DNA of 64,000 nt from Azospirillum sp. B21. Lineage in GTDB: Bacteria; Pseudomonadota; Alphaproteobacteria; Azospirillales; Azospirillaceae. The stretch covers positions 1-64,000 of the forward strand of contig NZ_VTTO01000014.1 in NCBI RefSeq assembly GCF_008364825.1, given 5' to 3'. Both the position numbers and the translations under genes were made by a program. The notes under the pieces are model-generated. The model was not told where the DNA came from, did no database searches, and saw nothing but the letters and a program-made list of their open reading frames with translations. This document shows positions 49,565 to 58,405 of the stretch, piece by piece; within the stretch, counting starts at the first letter, position 1; each line of letters begins with the position of its first letter.

Positions 49565-50506
49565 ATGAGCGCCGACGCCTTTCCCGAATCCATCCGCCCC
49601 CATGCCTCCCCGCCCTCGGTATCCGAGGTGCGCCGTGCCACCGGCATCGGTGCCATCGCCATCCTGCTGTGGTCGACGGCGGCACTGCTGACCTCGCTGT
49701 CCAGCGCGATGCCCCCGCTGCAACTGGTGGCGGTCACTTTCGGGCTGGCCTTCCTGACCGGCAGCACCATCGCGGCGGTGCGCGGACGCAGCGTGCTGGG
49801 CGCGATGCGCCAGCCGCTGCCGGTCTGGCTGGTCGGGGTCGGCGGTCTGTTCGGCTACCACGCCTGCCTGTTCCTGGCCTTCCACCTCGCGCCGACGTCG
49901 GCGGTCGAGGTCAATCTGCTGAATTACCTCTGGCCGCTGTGCATCGTGCTGTTCTCCGCCCTGTTGCCTGGAGAAAGGCTGAAGCCCGGCCACGTCGCAG
50001 GCGCGCTGTGCGGGCTGGCCGGCACGGCGCTGATCGTGTCGGGGCGCGGCGGCGGCCTGCACCTGGATGGCGGCAATCTGGCCGCATACGGCGCTGCCCT
50101 GGCGGCGGCGCTGATCTGGGGCGCCTATTCGGTGCTGTCGCGCCGCTTCGGCTCCGTCCCGACCGAAGCGGTGAGCGGCTTCTGTCTCGTCACCGCTCTG
50201 CTGGGCCTGACCGGGCACCTGCTGTTCGAGGAGGCGACCGTCTGGCCGCAGGAGATGCTGGGCTGGTTCGCCCTGCTGGCGCTCGGCATCGGCCCGGACG
50301 GGCTGGCCTTCTTCGTGTGGGACCACGGGATGAAGCGCGGCGACATCCGGGCGCTGGGCGTGCTGTCCTACGCCGTGCCGCCGGCCTCCACCCTGCTGCT
50401 GATCCTGTTCGGTCAGGCGAGCGGCGGCTGGACCGTCTGGGCCGCCTGCGCGCTGATCGCCGGCGGGGCGGTTATGGCCAGCTGGGACATGATCCGCGGC
50501 AAGTGA
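49565..50506 (+). CDS. EamA/DMT-family exporter (YddG-like)
   Basis: A 313-aa integral membrane protein with ten hydrophobic segments in two EamA repeats (about residues 28-150 and 168-305). Features such as APTSAVEVNLLNYLWPLCIVLFSALL and WGAYSVLSRRF are typical of the drug/metabolite transporter group that exports aromatic or other amino acids (YddG-like). It is convergent with the LysR gene, whose stop codon begins one base after its own. The exported compound is not known. Confidence 0.83.
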   Translation: MSADAFPESIRPHASPPSVSEVRRATGIGAIAILLWSTAALLTSLSSAMPPLQLVAVTFGLAFLTGSTIAAVRGRSVLGAMRQPLPVWLVGVGGLFGYHACLFLAFHLAPTSAVEVNLLNYLWPLCIVLFSALLPGERLKPGHVAGALCGLAGTALIVSGRGGGLHLDGGNLAAYGAALAAALIWGAYSVLSRRFGSVPTEAVSGFCLVTALLGLTGHLLFEEATVWPQEMLGWFALLALGIGPDGLAFFVWDHGMKRGDIRALGVLSYAVPPASTLLLILFGQASGGWTVWAACALIAGGAVMASWDMIRGK

Positions 50507-50507
50507 C

Positions 50508-51437
50508 CTACTTCGCCGGCCGGTCCCCCCGCGCCTCCGCCAGCAGCCATTGGCGGAAGGCGGCAAAGGGCGGGTGGTTGGCCTTGCCGCGGGGGTGGAC
50601 GAGGTAATAGGCCCGCGCGCTGCGGTGGGGCCGGTCGATGGCCGGGACCAGGGTGCCGTCCTCAAGCTCGGCGCGGACCAGCAGGGTCGGCAGCAATGCC
50701 ACGCCCAGCCCGGCCTCCGCCGCCTGGGCGGTCGTGGCGAATTGTTCGAACACCATGCCGGCTCCGGGACGGGGCGCAAGGCCCTGGGCAGACAGCCACT
50801 CGTTCCAGGCGGCGGAGCGGGTGCTGGTGTGCAGCAGCGGCAGCGACAGCAGGTCGGCCGGCTCCGTGACCGGATGCGCCTTGAGGAAGGCGGGGGAGCA
50901 GACCGGCAGCACCTCCTCGTCCAGCAGATGGTCGCAGACGGCATCGGGCCAGTCGCCGAATCCGTAATGGATGGCGGCGTCCAGGTCGTGCAGACGGAAG
51001 TCGAAGGGCGCCAGCTTGGTGGTGAAGTGGATCGTCACCTGCGGGTGCGCCGCCTGGAAGGCCGGCAGCCGCGGCACCAGCCAGCGCGTACCGAAGGTCG
51101 GCAGGATGGCGAGGTTCAGAACGCCGCCCTTGGGCGCCGCGATGGTCCGCACGGTGGCCGCCGCGATCTGGCGCAGCGCGTCGCGGATCGGATCCGCATA
51201 GAGCGCGCCGGTCGGGGTCAGGCTCACCCGCTGGCCCTTGCGGGTGAACAGCGCGGTGCCGATCTGGTCCTCCAGCGCCTTGACCTGCCGGCTGACCGCT
51301 CCCTGCGTCAGCGACAGTTCCGCCGCCGCCGCGGTGAAGCTGCCGGTGCGGGCCGCCGCCTCGAAGGCGGTCAGCATGCTCATGGAGGGGAGGAGGCGGC
51401 GCTGCAGATCCATGACCGCTTCATTACCAAAGCTCAT
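50508..51437 (-). CDS. LysR-family transcriptional regulator (GcvA-like)
   Basis: A 309-aa regulator with an N-terminal winged helix (LPSMSMLTAFEAAARTGSFT, then ELSLTQGAVSRQVKALEDQI). The C-terminal effector domain has LAILPTFGTRWLVPRLPAFQ, as in the GcvA/AmpR-like subgroup. The start is taken at 51437; an ATG at 51413 giving MDLQRRLLPS is equally plausible, and neither has a strong ribosome site. It is divergent from the ThDP-enzyme gene 103 bases away, the usual LysR layout, so it probably controls that gene and the ALDH7 gene behind it. Confidence 0.87.
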   Translation of the reverse strand: MSFGNEAVMDLQRRLLPSMSMLTAFEAAARTGSFTAAAAELSLTQGAVSRQVKALEDQIGTALFTRKGQRVSLTPTGALYADPIRDALRQIAAATVRTIAAPKGGVLNLAILPTFGTRWLVPRLPAFQAAHPQVTIHFTTKLAPFDFRLHDLDAAIHYGFGDWPDAVCDHLLDEEVLPVCSPAFLKAHPVTEPADLLSLPLLHTSTRSAAWNEWLSAQGLAPRPGAGMVFEQFATTAQAAEAGLGVALLPTLLVRAELEDGTLVPAIDRPHRSARAYYLVHPRGKANHPPFAAFRQWLLAEARGDRPAK

Positions 51438-51540
51438 GACCGCAGGAAAGAAAGTCGTTTGCGCTCTGGCGTGCGGCACGGCACGGTCGGTATCCTGGAG
51501 ATCCAGAATACTCCCACAGGCAGGGCGGGGCGGCATCGCG

Positions 51541-53199
51541 ATGAAGACCGGTGGTCAGTTGATCGTCGAAGCGCTGGAGGCGCAGGGCGTGCGGAGGGTG
51601 TTCGGCGTGCCGGGCGAGAGCTATCTCGCCGTGCTGGATGCCCTGCACGACAGCCCGATCGAAATGGTCGTCTGCCGCCACGAGGGCGGCGCGGCGATGA
51701 TGGCGGAGGCGCAGGCCAAGCTGACCGGCCGTCCCGGCGTCTGCCTCGTCACCCGCGGTCCCGGCGCCACCAACGCCGCCTCCGGCATCCATGTCGCCCA
51801 GCAGGACGAAACCCCGCTGGTCGTGCTGGTCGGCCAGATCGAGCGCGGCATGCGCGGCCGCGACGCCTTTCAGGAGGTCGATTACGGCAAGCTGTTCGGC
51901 GGCATGTGCAAGTGGGTCGCCGAGATCGACAGCGCCGACCGCGTGCCGGAGATGATCTCCCGCGCCTTCCACACCGCGATGACCGGTCGGCCCGGCCCGG
52001 TGGTGCTGGCCCTGCCGGAAGACACGCTGACCGAGACCGCCGATGTCGCGGCGGCCCCGCGGGCGGAGCCGGTCGACAGCGCCCCCACCCCCGCCCAACT
52101 CACGGCCTTCGCCGACCTGTTGGACAAGGCGGAAAAGCCGCTTCTGGTCGTCGGCGGCTCACGCTGGACGGAGGAATCGGTCGCGGCGCTGCAAGTCTTC
52201 GCAGAGAAGCTGTCGCTGCCGGTGGCGGTCACCTTCCGCCGCCAGATGCTGTTCGACCATTGCCACCCCCTCTATGCCGGCGACATCGGGCTGGGCATCA
52301 ACCCGAAGCTGGCGGCGCTGGTCAGGGACAGCGACCTGCTGATTCTGCTGGGCGACCGCTTCTCCGAGGTGCCGTCGCAAGCTTACGAACTGTTGGGCAT
52401 CCCCGATCCGGGCAAGACGGTGGTCCACATCCACCCGGGTGCCGAGGAAATCGGCCGCGTCTATCGCCCGACCCTCGGCATGGTCGCCACGCCGGCTGCC
52501 TTCCTTGAGGCGACGGCCGGCGTGCCCGTGACGGCCAAGCCCGGCTGGACCGCCCGCGCCGAAGCGGCGCACGCCGCCTACGAGGCATGGAGCACTCCGC
52601 CCGAGGCCATTCCCGGCGACGTACAGATGGGCCGCATCATGGTCTGGCTGGACGAGCGGCTTGAGCATGACGCCGTCTTCACCAACGGCGCCGGCAACTA
52701 CGCCACGTGGATCCACCGCTTCCACCGCTTCCGCCGGTTCGGCACGCAGGTGGCGCCCGCCTGCGGCTCGATGGGCTACGGTCTGCCGGCCGCCATCGCC
52801 GCCAAGCTGCAGCACCGCACCCGCGACGTGCTGTGCTTCGCCGGCGACGGCTGCTTCCAGATGACCGGGCTGGAGTTCGGCACCGCCGTGCAGGAAGGCG
52901 CCGCCGTCATCGTGCTGCTGGTCGACAACGGCATGTACGGCACCATCCGCATGCACCAGGAGCGCGAATATCCCGGCCGCGTGTCCGGCACCATGCTGAA
53001 GAATCCGGATTTCGCCGCCTTCGCCCGCGCCTATGGCGGCCATGGTGAGACGGTGGAGACCACCGACCAGTTCGCCCCGGCCTTCGAACGCGCCCGCGCG
53101 TCGGGCCTGCCGGCGATCATCCACATCAAGCTCGACCCCGAAGCCCTGACCCCGACCCGGACGCTTTCCGAGATCCGTGCGGCGGGCAAGGGTAAGTGA
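51541..53199 (+). CDS. Thiamine-diphosphate-dependent enzyme (acetolactate synthase / 2-oxoacid decarboxylase-like)
   Basis: A 552-aa member of the pyruvate oxidase/decarboxylase family. The N-terminal domain has the catalytic Glu in CRHEGGAAMMAEAQAKLTG near residue 50. The central FAD/structural domain follows, and the C-terminal ThDP domain has GDGCFQMTGLEF near residue 437 and LVDNGMYGTI about 26 residues later. Sequences of this type are annotated as acetolactate synthase large subunit-like or as 2-oxoacid decarboxylases such as AruI. No small regulatory ilvH subunit is adjacent, which speaks against a biosynthetic role. With the ALDH7-type gene behind it, decarboxylation of a 2-oxoacid to an aldehyde and its oxidation is a plausible pair of steps. 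Confidence 0.8.
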   Translation: MKTGGQLIVEALEAQGVRRVFGVPGESYLAVLDALHDSPIEMVVCRHEGGAAMMAEAQAKLTGRPGVCLVTRGPGATNAASGIHVAQQDETPLVVLVGQIERGMRGRDAFQEVDYGKLFGGMCKWVAEIDSADRVPEMISRAFHTAMTGRPGPVVLALPEDTLTETADVAAAPRAEPVDSAPTPAQLTAFADLLDKAEKPLLVVGGSRWTEESVAALQVFAEKLSLPVAVTFRRQMLFDHCHPLYAGDIGLGINPKLAALVRDSDLLILLGDRFSEVPSQAYELLGIPDPGKTVVHIHPGAEEIGRVYRPTLGMVATPAAFLEATAGVPVTAKPGWTARAEAAHAAYEAWSTPPEAIPGDVQMGRIMVWLDERLEHDAVFTNGAGNYATWIHRFHRFRRFGTQVAPACGSMGYGLPAAIAAKLQHRTRDVLCFAGDGCFQMTGLEFGTAVQEGAAVIVLLVDNGMYGTIRMHQEREYPGRVSGTMLKNPDFAAFARAYGGHGETVETTDQFAPAFERARASGLPAIIHIKLDPEALTPTRTLSEIRAAGKGK

Positions 53200-53221
53200 T
53201 TTAACTCTCCCCGCCCCTTTA

Positions 53222-53336
53222 TCCCCTCTCCCCCCCGGGGAGAGGGTTAGGGTGAGGGGGAAGCACCGCAGGATTTTCGCAAACGTCCCGCGACGCATCC
53301 CCCTCACCCCGTCCCTCTCCCCGGGGGGGAGAGGGA
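53222..53336. repeat. Palindromic repeat family B, copy 1
   Basis: A 115-base intergenic element between the ThDP-enzyme gene and the ALDH7 gene. The left part is TCCCCTCTCCCCCCCGGGGA followed by GAGGGTTAGGGTGAGGGGG. The right part is the inverse, CCCCCTCACCCCGTCCCTC, with a second CCCCGGGG hairpin. The centre has GGATTTTCGCAAACGT. It aligns over its full length with 59885-60000. It could weaken expression of the downstream gene or stabilise the upstream message. Confidence 0.85.
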
Positions 53337-53388
53337 GAATCCCGGACCCTAAGTAACGCCTCGCTTTTTGACCCAAGGAGCCACCCCG

Positions 53389-54885
53389 GTGCAGCACAGC
53401 GACATCCTCTCCCGTTTCGGCCTGACCTCCAGCGGAGCCGGGCTCACCGCCCGGTCGCCGGTCGACGGTGCCACGCTCGCCACGGTGGCGGAGACCGCGC
53501 CGTCGCAGGTGTCGGACATCGTCGCCAACGCCGCCCGCGCCTTCGAGGCGTGGCGCTCGGTGCCGGCCCCGCGCCGCGGCGAGCTGGTCCGCCTGCTGGG
53601 CGAGGAGCTGCGCGCCGCCAAGGAGGATCTCGGCCGTCTGGTCTCGCTGGAAGCCGGCAAGATCTACCAGGAAGGCCTGGGCGAAGTGCAGGAGATGATC
53701 GACATCTGCGACTTCGCCGTCGGCCTGTCGCGCCAGCTCTATGGCCTGACCATCGCGTCGGAGCGTCCGGGCCACTCCATGCGCGAGACCTGGCATCCGG
53801 CCGGCCCCTGCCTCGTCATCTCCGCCTTCAACTTTCCAGTGGCGGTGTGGTCGTGGAACGCGGCGCTGGCGCTGGTCTGCGGCGACCCGGTCGTCTGGAA
53901 GCCGTCGGAGAAGACCCCGCTGACCGCCGCCGCCTGCCAGGTGATCTTCGACCGCGCCGTCGCCCGCTTCGGCGATGCGCCGGCCAGCTTGTCCCAGGTC
54001 GTCCAGGGCGGCCGTGAGATCGGCGAGGCGCTGGTCGCCCACCCCGGCTTCCCCATCGTCTCGGCCACCGGCTCGACCCGCATGGGCCGCGAGGTCGCCA
54101 AGGTGGTGGCCGAGCGCTTCGGCCGCTCGATCCTGGAGCTGGGCGGCAACAACGCCATGATCGTGGCGCCGTCGGCCGACCTCGACATGGCTCTGCGCGC
54201 CATCCTGTTCTCCGCCGTCGGCACCTGCGGCCAGCGCTGCACCACGCTGCGCCGGCTGATCGTCCACCGCTCGGTCAAGGACCAGCTGCTGCCGCGCCTG
54301 AAGGCCGCCTATGCTTCCGTGTCCATCGGCAGCCCGCTGGAGTCCGGCGTGCTGATGGGTCCGCTGGTCGACGCCGACGCCTTCAAGGCGATGCAGCGCG
54401 CCCTGGAGTCGGCGAAGGCGGAGGGCGGCACGGTGACGGGCGGCGAGCGCACGCTGACCGACCGCTTCCCCAACGCGTACTACGTCACACCGGCCATCGT
54501 CGAGATGCCGGCCCAGACCGAGGTGGTGCGTCACGAGACCTTCGCGCCGATCCTCTATGTCCTGACCTACGACACGCTGGACGAGGCCATCGCGCTGCAG
54601 AACGGAGTGCCGCAGGGCCTGTCCTCCTGCATCTTCTCCACCGACATCCGTGAGACGGAGCGCTTCCTGTCGGCCGCCGGGTCCGACTGCGGCATCGCCA
54701 ACGTCAACATCGGTCCCAGCGGTGCGGAGATCGGCGGCGCCTTCGGCGGCGAGAAGGAGACCGGCGGCGGCCGCGAATCCGGCTCGGATTCGTGGAAGGC
54801 CTACATGCGCCGCCAGACCGCGACGGTGAACTACTCCTCCGCGCTGCCGCTGGCCCAGGGCATCAAGTTCGAGATCATGGGCTGA
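53389..54885 (+). CDS. ALDH7-family semialdehyde dehydrogenase (piperideine-6-carboxylate dehydrogenase-like)
   Basis: A 498-aa NAD(P)+-dependent aldehyde dehydrogenase of the ALDH7 (antiquitin/AmaB) group. Indicators are EAGKIYQEGLGEVQEMID, CDFAVGLSRQLYGLTI and the NAD-site block NFPVAVWSWNAALALVCGDP. The catalytic Glu lies in LELGGNN and the nucleophile is Cys284 in TCGQRCT. Members oxidise 2-aminoadipate semialdehyde in lysine breakdown. The GTG at 53389 is chosen for AAGGAG nine bases upstream. It follows the ThDP-enzyme gene in the same direction, with a palindromic repeat between them. The actual aldehyde is not certain. Confidence 0.85.
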   Translation: MQHSDILSRFGLTSSGAGLTARSPVDGATLATVAETAPSQVSDIVANAARAFEAWRSVPAPRRGELVRLLGEELRAAKEDLGRLVSLEAGKIYQEGLGEVQEMIDICDFAVGLSRQLYGLTIASERPGHSMRETWHPAGPCLVISAFNFPVAVWSWNAALALVCGDPVVWKPSEKTPLTAAACQVIFDRAVARFGDAPASLSQVVQGGREIGEALVAHPGFPIVSATGSTRMGREVAKVVAERFGRSILELGGNNAMIVAPSADLDMALRAILFSAVGTCGQRCTTLRRLIVHRSVKDQLLPRLKAAYASVSIGSPLESGVLMGPLVDADAFKAMQRALESAKAEGGTVTGGERTLTDRFPNAYYVTPAIVEMPAQTEVVRHETFAPILYVLTYDTLDEAIALQNGVPQGLSSCIFSTDIRETERFLSAAGSDCGIANVNIGPSGAEIGGAFGGEKETGGGRESGSDSWKAYMRRQTATVNYSSALPLAQGIKFEIMG

Positions 54886-54973
54886 TCGTATCTGTCCCGC
54901 GGCGTCATCGCCCCTTGCGACCGGCACAGCCCGGCGCGACACTTCCGCCATGAACGGTCGGGAGCATGGGGCG

Positions 54974-56212
54974 ATGGCGGACGCGGCAGCTCATACGCTT
55001 CTGGCACGCCTGCAGGCCCTGCGGGCGGCGCCGGAACCGCTGGCGGCGCTGCTGGCCGATCTCCGCGGGATCGAGCATGGCGGCGATCCGCGCTTTGCCA
55101 TGACACTCGACCATTATCTGGAAAGCTGGTTGGGCAGCCAGCCGCGCGAGGTGTTCCGGCTCGCCGGCCCCCGCCTGCTGATCCTTGCCCCGGCCGAGGC
55201 CGCCCCGCTGCTCGACGCCGGGGCCAGGGCGCTGGCGCACACCCTGTTGTCGCACGGTTTCGGCACGCTCCATACCGTTCGCTACGACATGGCGACGGAA
55301 GGCGAGCGCCTGTTCACCGACCTGTTTCCCAACGACGCCACCGCAGCCCTGCGCGAAGCGGCCGAACACGCGCCGACCGCGGCGCTCGCCCATCTGCTGG
55401 AGGTGGAGCGGGTTCTGCACGGCGCCGACATCGACAGCATCGTGCGCGAACAGCCGGTCTGGTCCTTCGCGGAGGCCCGCGCAGCGGTGGTCACCACCGA
55501 ACTGGCCATATCGCTGGAAGAGCTGGAATCGCGGCTTTCCCTGTCGTTGCGCCGCGATTCCTGGCTGCGCCACGAGGTGGCGGTGCGGCTCGACCGCGGG
55601 CTGTTGCGCCATATCGCCCGCGACCGCAGCCGCGATCCCCGCCCCTTCGCCATCGACCTGCACACCGCCACCGTGCTGGACGACAGCTTCGACGAATTGG
55701 CCCGCGCCATTCCGACGGAGATTCGCGCGCGGATCACCGCCGAGCTTCCCTGCTGGGAACTTTCGCTGGCCCCGGCGCGGGTGGTCGCGGCGGCCGGACG
55801 GTTGGCCGACGCCGGCTTCGCGGTGGCGTTGGACCATGTGCCGATGGCGGCGCTGGCCGGGCTGGAACTCGGCGGACTGGAGCCTGCTTTCGTCAAAACC
55901 CAGTGGATCCGCGGAGCCACCGGCGCCGCCGATCTGCTGACCGCCGCCGTAGAGCGTTTCGGCGCCGGGCGGCTGGTCCTCTGGCGCTGCGACGAGCCGG
56001 CGGCGCTGGAAACCGGCCACGCAGCCGGGGTCGCCCTGTTCCAGGGCCGCGCGGCGGATGCCGCCTCCGTCGCACCCTGGCACCCGAGCGAGAGCGTGCC
56101 GCGCCCGGCGGCGGAGGAACCGGAAGAGCCGGCCCCTGCCTTGGCGGAAACGGCGGCCCCTGTACCGCCCCCACCCTCCGGCCTGCTCGACCGCCTGTTC
56201 GGGCGCGGCTGA
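54974..56212 (+). CDS. Degenerate EAL-like domain protein
   Basis: A 412-aa soluble protein from the ATG at 54974 (GGGAG nine bases before it); an ATG at 54950 adds eight residues. The N-terminal 220 residues are helical and unfamiliar. The C-terminal part follows the order of an EAL phosphodiesterase domain: FAIDLHTATVLDDSFDELAR, ADAGFAVALDHVPMAALAGL, PAFVKTQWIRG and a late GVALFQGRAAD. The EAL signature, the DDFGTG loop and the metal residues are missing, so it cannot hydrolyse cyclic di-GMP and may only bind it or a partner. A Pro/Glu/Ala tail ends LLDRLFGRG. A terminator follows. Confidence 0.65.
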   Translation: MADAAAHTLLARLQALRAAPEPLAALLADLRGIEHGGDPRFAMTLDHYLESWLGSQPREVFRLAGPRLLILAPAEAAPLLDAGARALAHTLLSHGFGTLHTVRYDMATEGERLFTDLFPNDATAALREAAEHAPTAALAHLLEVERVLHGADIDSIVREQPVWSFAEARAAVVTTELAISLEELESRLSLSLRRDSWLRHEVAVRLDRGLLRHIARDRSRDPRPFAIDLHTATVLDDSFDELARAIPTEIRARITAELPCWELSLAPARVVAAAGRLADAGFAVALDHVPMAALAGLELGGLEPAFVKTQWIRGATGAADLLTAAVERFGAGRLVLWRCDEPAALETGHAAGVALFQGRAADAASVAPWHPSESVPRPAAEEPEEPAPALAETAAPVPPPPSGLLDRLFGRG

Positions 56213-56253
56213 CCGCCGCAGGACACTGCCGCTTCCAACGACTCGATCATCCT

Positions 56254-56290
56254 GAAAGCCCCTCTCCCCTTGCGGGAGAAGGGCTTTTTC
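56254..56290 (+). terminator. Rho-independent terminator
   Basis: GAAAGCCC...GGGCTTTTTC encloses a GC-rich stem-loop (CTCTCCC / GGGAGAA) and ends in TTTTT. It lies about 40 bases after the EAL-like gene and separates it from the motA-like gene. Confidence 0.8.
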
Positions 56291-56390
56291 ACAAAGCCAA
56301 TCTCAACGCAGGCACCCACCGCCCCCGATTGACAGCCGGTCATTACGGGTTCCTAATAGTTAAAATGCCAATGAACGACGAAGGCGTCGG

Positions 56391-57230
56391 ATGTCCATCC
56401 AAGCGCCCGGCCAAGCGCCCACCAAGCCCGCCCCCTCCGCGGCGTCCTCCCGTCCCACCCGCCTGCTGAACGCCACGGCCGTCGGCCTTCTGGGTGCGGT
56501 CGGCCTGCTGTCCTACATCGGCCTCGGCCATGGGATGGAGGCTCTGTGGAACCCGACCGGCGCCGTCATCATCACCGGCGGCATCGCCGTGTCCGCCCTG
56601 ATGGCCTTCCGGGCGAGCGAGCTGCGCGCCGCCCTCGCCGCCCTGCGCACCATCTTCCGCGACGACGAGTCCATCGCCACCGACATCGCGGAACTGGTTG
56701 CCTTCGCCCGGCTCTACCAGCGCGGCCAGATCCAGCGGGCGGAGGAGCAGGGCACCAGGGCCGGCAGCCCGTTCCTGCGGCTGGGGCTTCAGCTGATCGC
56801 CGACGGCACGCCGGTCAACGACATCCTGCATGTGATGAACTGGCGCATCCAGAAGCTGATCGAACGGGAATCGGTTCAATCGCGCCTGTTCCGCACGCTG
56901 GCCGGGCTGGCCCCCGCCTTCGGGCTTCTGGCGACGCTGGTCGGACTGATCGGCATGATGGCGCAGCTGGGAACCGCCACCATCGCGCAGGTGGGCGAAC
57001 ACATGTCGGTCGCGCTGGTGGCGACGCTCTATGGCGTGGTGTTGGCCAACCTCGTCTTCAAGCCGATCGCCATCAAGCTGGAACAGCGCACCGCACGCCG
57101 GGTGGCGATGCTGAACGTGCTGCTGGAGGGCATCATCCTGGTGCGGCTCGGCCGCTCGCCGACGGTGATCGCCGACGCGCTGGCCGAGTTCGTGCGCGAG
57201 CGCGGGGACGAACTCCATGGCACCTCGTGA
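56391..57230 (+). CDS. MotA/TolQ/ExbB-type proton channel protein (MotA-like)
   Basis: A 279-aa inner-membrane stator subunit. Four hydrophobic segments are visible: near residues 28-48, 55-75, and the paired LAGLAPAFGLLATLVGLIGMM (about 163-183) and SVALVATLYGVVLANLVF (about 203-220). The last pair, with its Pro and Gly pattern, is diagnostic of MotA/PomA. The cytosolic loop holds acidic and basic residues (ESIATDIAEL, NWRIQKLIERES) like those that touch FliG. It overlaps the motB-like gene by 14 bases, so the two are made together as a stator or a similar ion-driven complex. Confidence 0.85.
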   Translation: MSIQAPGQAPTKPAPSAASSRPTRLLNATAVGLLGAVGLLSYIGLGHGMEALWNPTGAVIITGGIAVSALMAFRASELRAALAALRTIFRDDESIATDIAELVAFARLYQRGQIQRAEEQGTRAGSPFLRLGLQLIADGTPVNDILHVMNWRIQKLIERESVQSRLFRTLAGLAPAFGLLATLVGLIGMMAQLGTATIAQVGEHMSVALVATLYGVVLANLVFKPIAIKLEQRTARRVAMLNVLLEGIILVRLGRSPTVIADALAEFVRERGDELHGTS

Positions 57231-58131
57231 CGACAGACCCGCGAACGGCGGTCTCGTGCCGGATGACGCGGGGGATCTCGCCTCTCCGACCTGGGCGACC
57301 AGCTTTGGGGATGGTGGCGGGGCCGGCAACGGCATGCCGCAGGCCGGCGCGGAGGAGGATCAGGAGATCTGGCTGCTCAGCTACTCCGATCTGGTCACGC
57401 TGCTGCTGTCGGTGTTCGTCATGCTGCTGGCGATCACCAGCCTGAAGGACCAGCTGCCGACCACGCCGCAGCCGGAAACCCCGGCCTTGTCGCAGCCGGC
57501 CACACTCTCCGCCCCCCTGCCTCTGCCGCCCCTCTTTGATGAACCGGCCCCGCAAGCCGAACCTGCTGCGCCGGCAGCCGATGCCGTGCCGCCCGACCCG
57601 CGGCCGCGCCTGGACGATGGCGAGGTGGCGGTGACGGCGCCCGACCGGGTGGCGGAGCGCTGGCGCGAAACGCTGGCGGGATTGGGCGTGCCACGCAGCG
57701 TGGCGGTCGACGTGCGGCAGAACCGGGTCGGCATCGTCATCGGCGAAGGCATCCTTTTCGCTCCCGGACAGGCGGAACTCACGCCGGGCGGCGACGGGCT
57801 GCTGCGCCGGCTGGCCCCGACGCTGGCGGCCACCCGCGGCGACATCGTGGTGGAGGGGCACAGCGACTCCACGCCGATCGGCAACCGCCGCTTCCCCTCC
57901 AACTGGGAGCTGTCGGGCGGCCGGGCGGCCAGCGTGGTGCGGCGGCTGATCGAACTGGGGGTTCCGCCGGACCGGCTGTCGGCGGTGGGCTTCGCCGATA
58001 CCCGGCCGCTCTCCACCGGCACCGACCCTGTCTCGATGGCGCGCAACCGCCGCGTCGCCATCACCATCCAGGCTGATGGTCTCCCGGATGGTCTCCCGGC
58101 GGCACAGGAGCCCGGCCGGGCGATTCCATAG
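57217..58131 (+). CDS. MotB-like OmpA-family protein
   Basis: A 304-aa protein with one membrane segment, WLLSYSDLVTLLLSVFVMLL (about residues 52-71), which contains the ion-binding Asp58. After a Pro/Ala-rich linker (about 85-135) comes a C-terminal OmpA peptidoglycan-binding domain (about 170-290) with GHSDSTPIGN and NWELSGGRAASVVRRLIELG. This is the layout of MotB/PomB stator subunits that anchor to the cell wall. It begins inside the end of the motA-like gene. Whether protons or sodium are used cannot be read from the motif alone. Confidence 0.87.
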   Translation: MAPRDDRPANGGLVPDDAGDLASPTWATSFGDGGGAGNGMPQAGAEEDQEIWLLSYSDLVTLLLSVFVMLLAITSLKDQLPTTPQPETPALSQPATLSAPLPLPPLFDEPAPQAEPAAPAADAVPPDPRPRLDDGEVAVTAPDRVAERWRETLAGLGVPRSVAVDVRQNRVGIVIGEGILFAPGQAELTPGGDGLLRRLAPTLAATRGDIVVEGHSDSTPIGNRRFPSNWELSGGRAASVVRRLIELGVPPDRLSAVGFADTRPLSTGTDPVSMARNRRVAITIQADGLPDGLPAAQEPGRAIP

Positions 58132-58273
58132 GGGCAGGGTTTGATTTGACGCAATGCCGCAACGCAACGAAGGGGGCTATGCTGGGATCCGGTGGTCGAT
58201 CTGGTTGACGCATTGCCCTCCACCCCCCACGGCGCCGCCCCACGGGAGAAATCCACGGGAGCATCCAGGCGCC

Positions 58274-58298
58274 CCTTCCCCCGCCCGCCGGGGGAAGG
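58274..58298. other. Perfect GC-rich hairpin upstream of the N-ATPase operon
   Basis: CCTTCCCCCG and CGGGGGAAGG form a perfect 10-base inverted repeat with a 5-base loop, in the 274-base gap between the motB-like gene and atpD. There is no T tract after it. It may be a relic of the palindromic repeats seen elsewhere in the window, or a leader structure. Confidence 0.4.
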
Positions 58299-58405
58299 CC
58301 GGGTGGGGCCTAGATGCAGTAGCACTGCCGCAGCAGTGCCGGGGCACTGCCGTAACCGCGACCATCCTGCACGGTTCCCGTTCCGCCCAATCGGCCGGAG
58401 TGACC

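Noticed and set aside
51541..53199. Biosynthetic acetolactate synthase IlvB
   Set aside because: No ilvN/ilvH small subunit or ilvC gene is adjacent, and the ALDH7 partner and LysR control point to catabolism.
56254..56290. CCCCTCTCCCC hairpin as a further copy of repeat family B
   Set aside because: Only the stem motif is shared, the core is missing and a T run follows, so it is a terminator.
58154..58405. An 84-codon upstream extension of atpD
   Set aside because: It is open by chance in GC-rich DNA. The family-like sequence begins just after the ATG at 58406, which has its own ribosome site.
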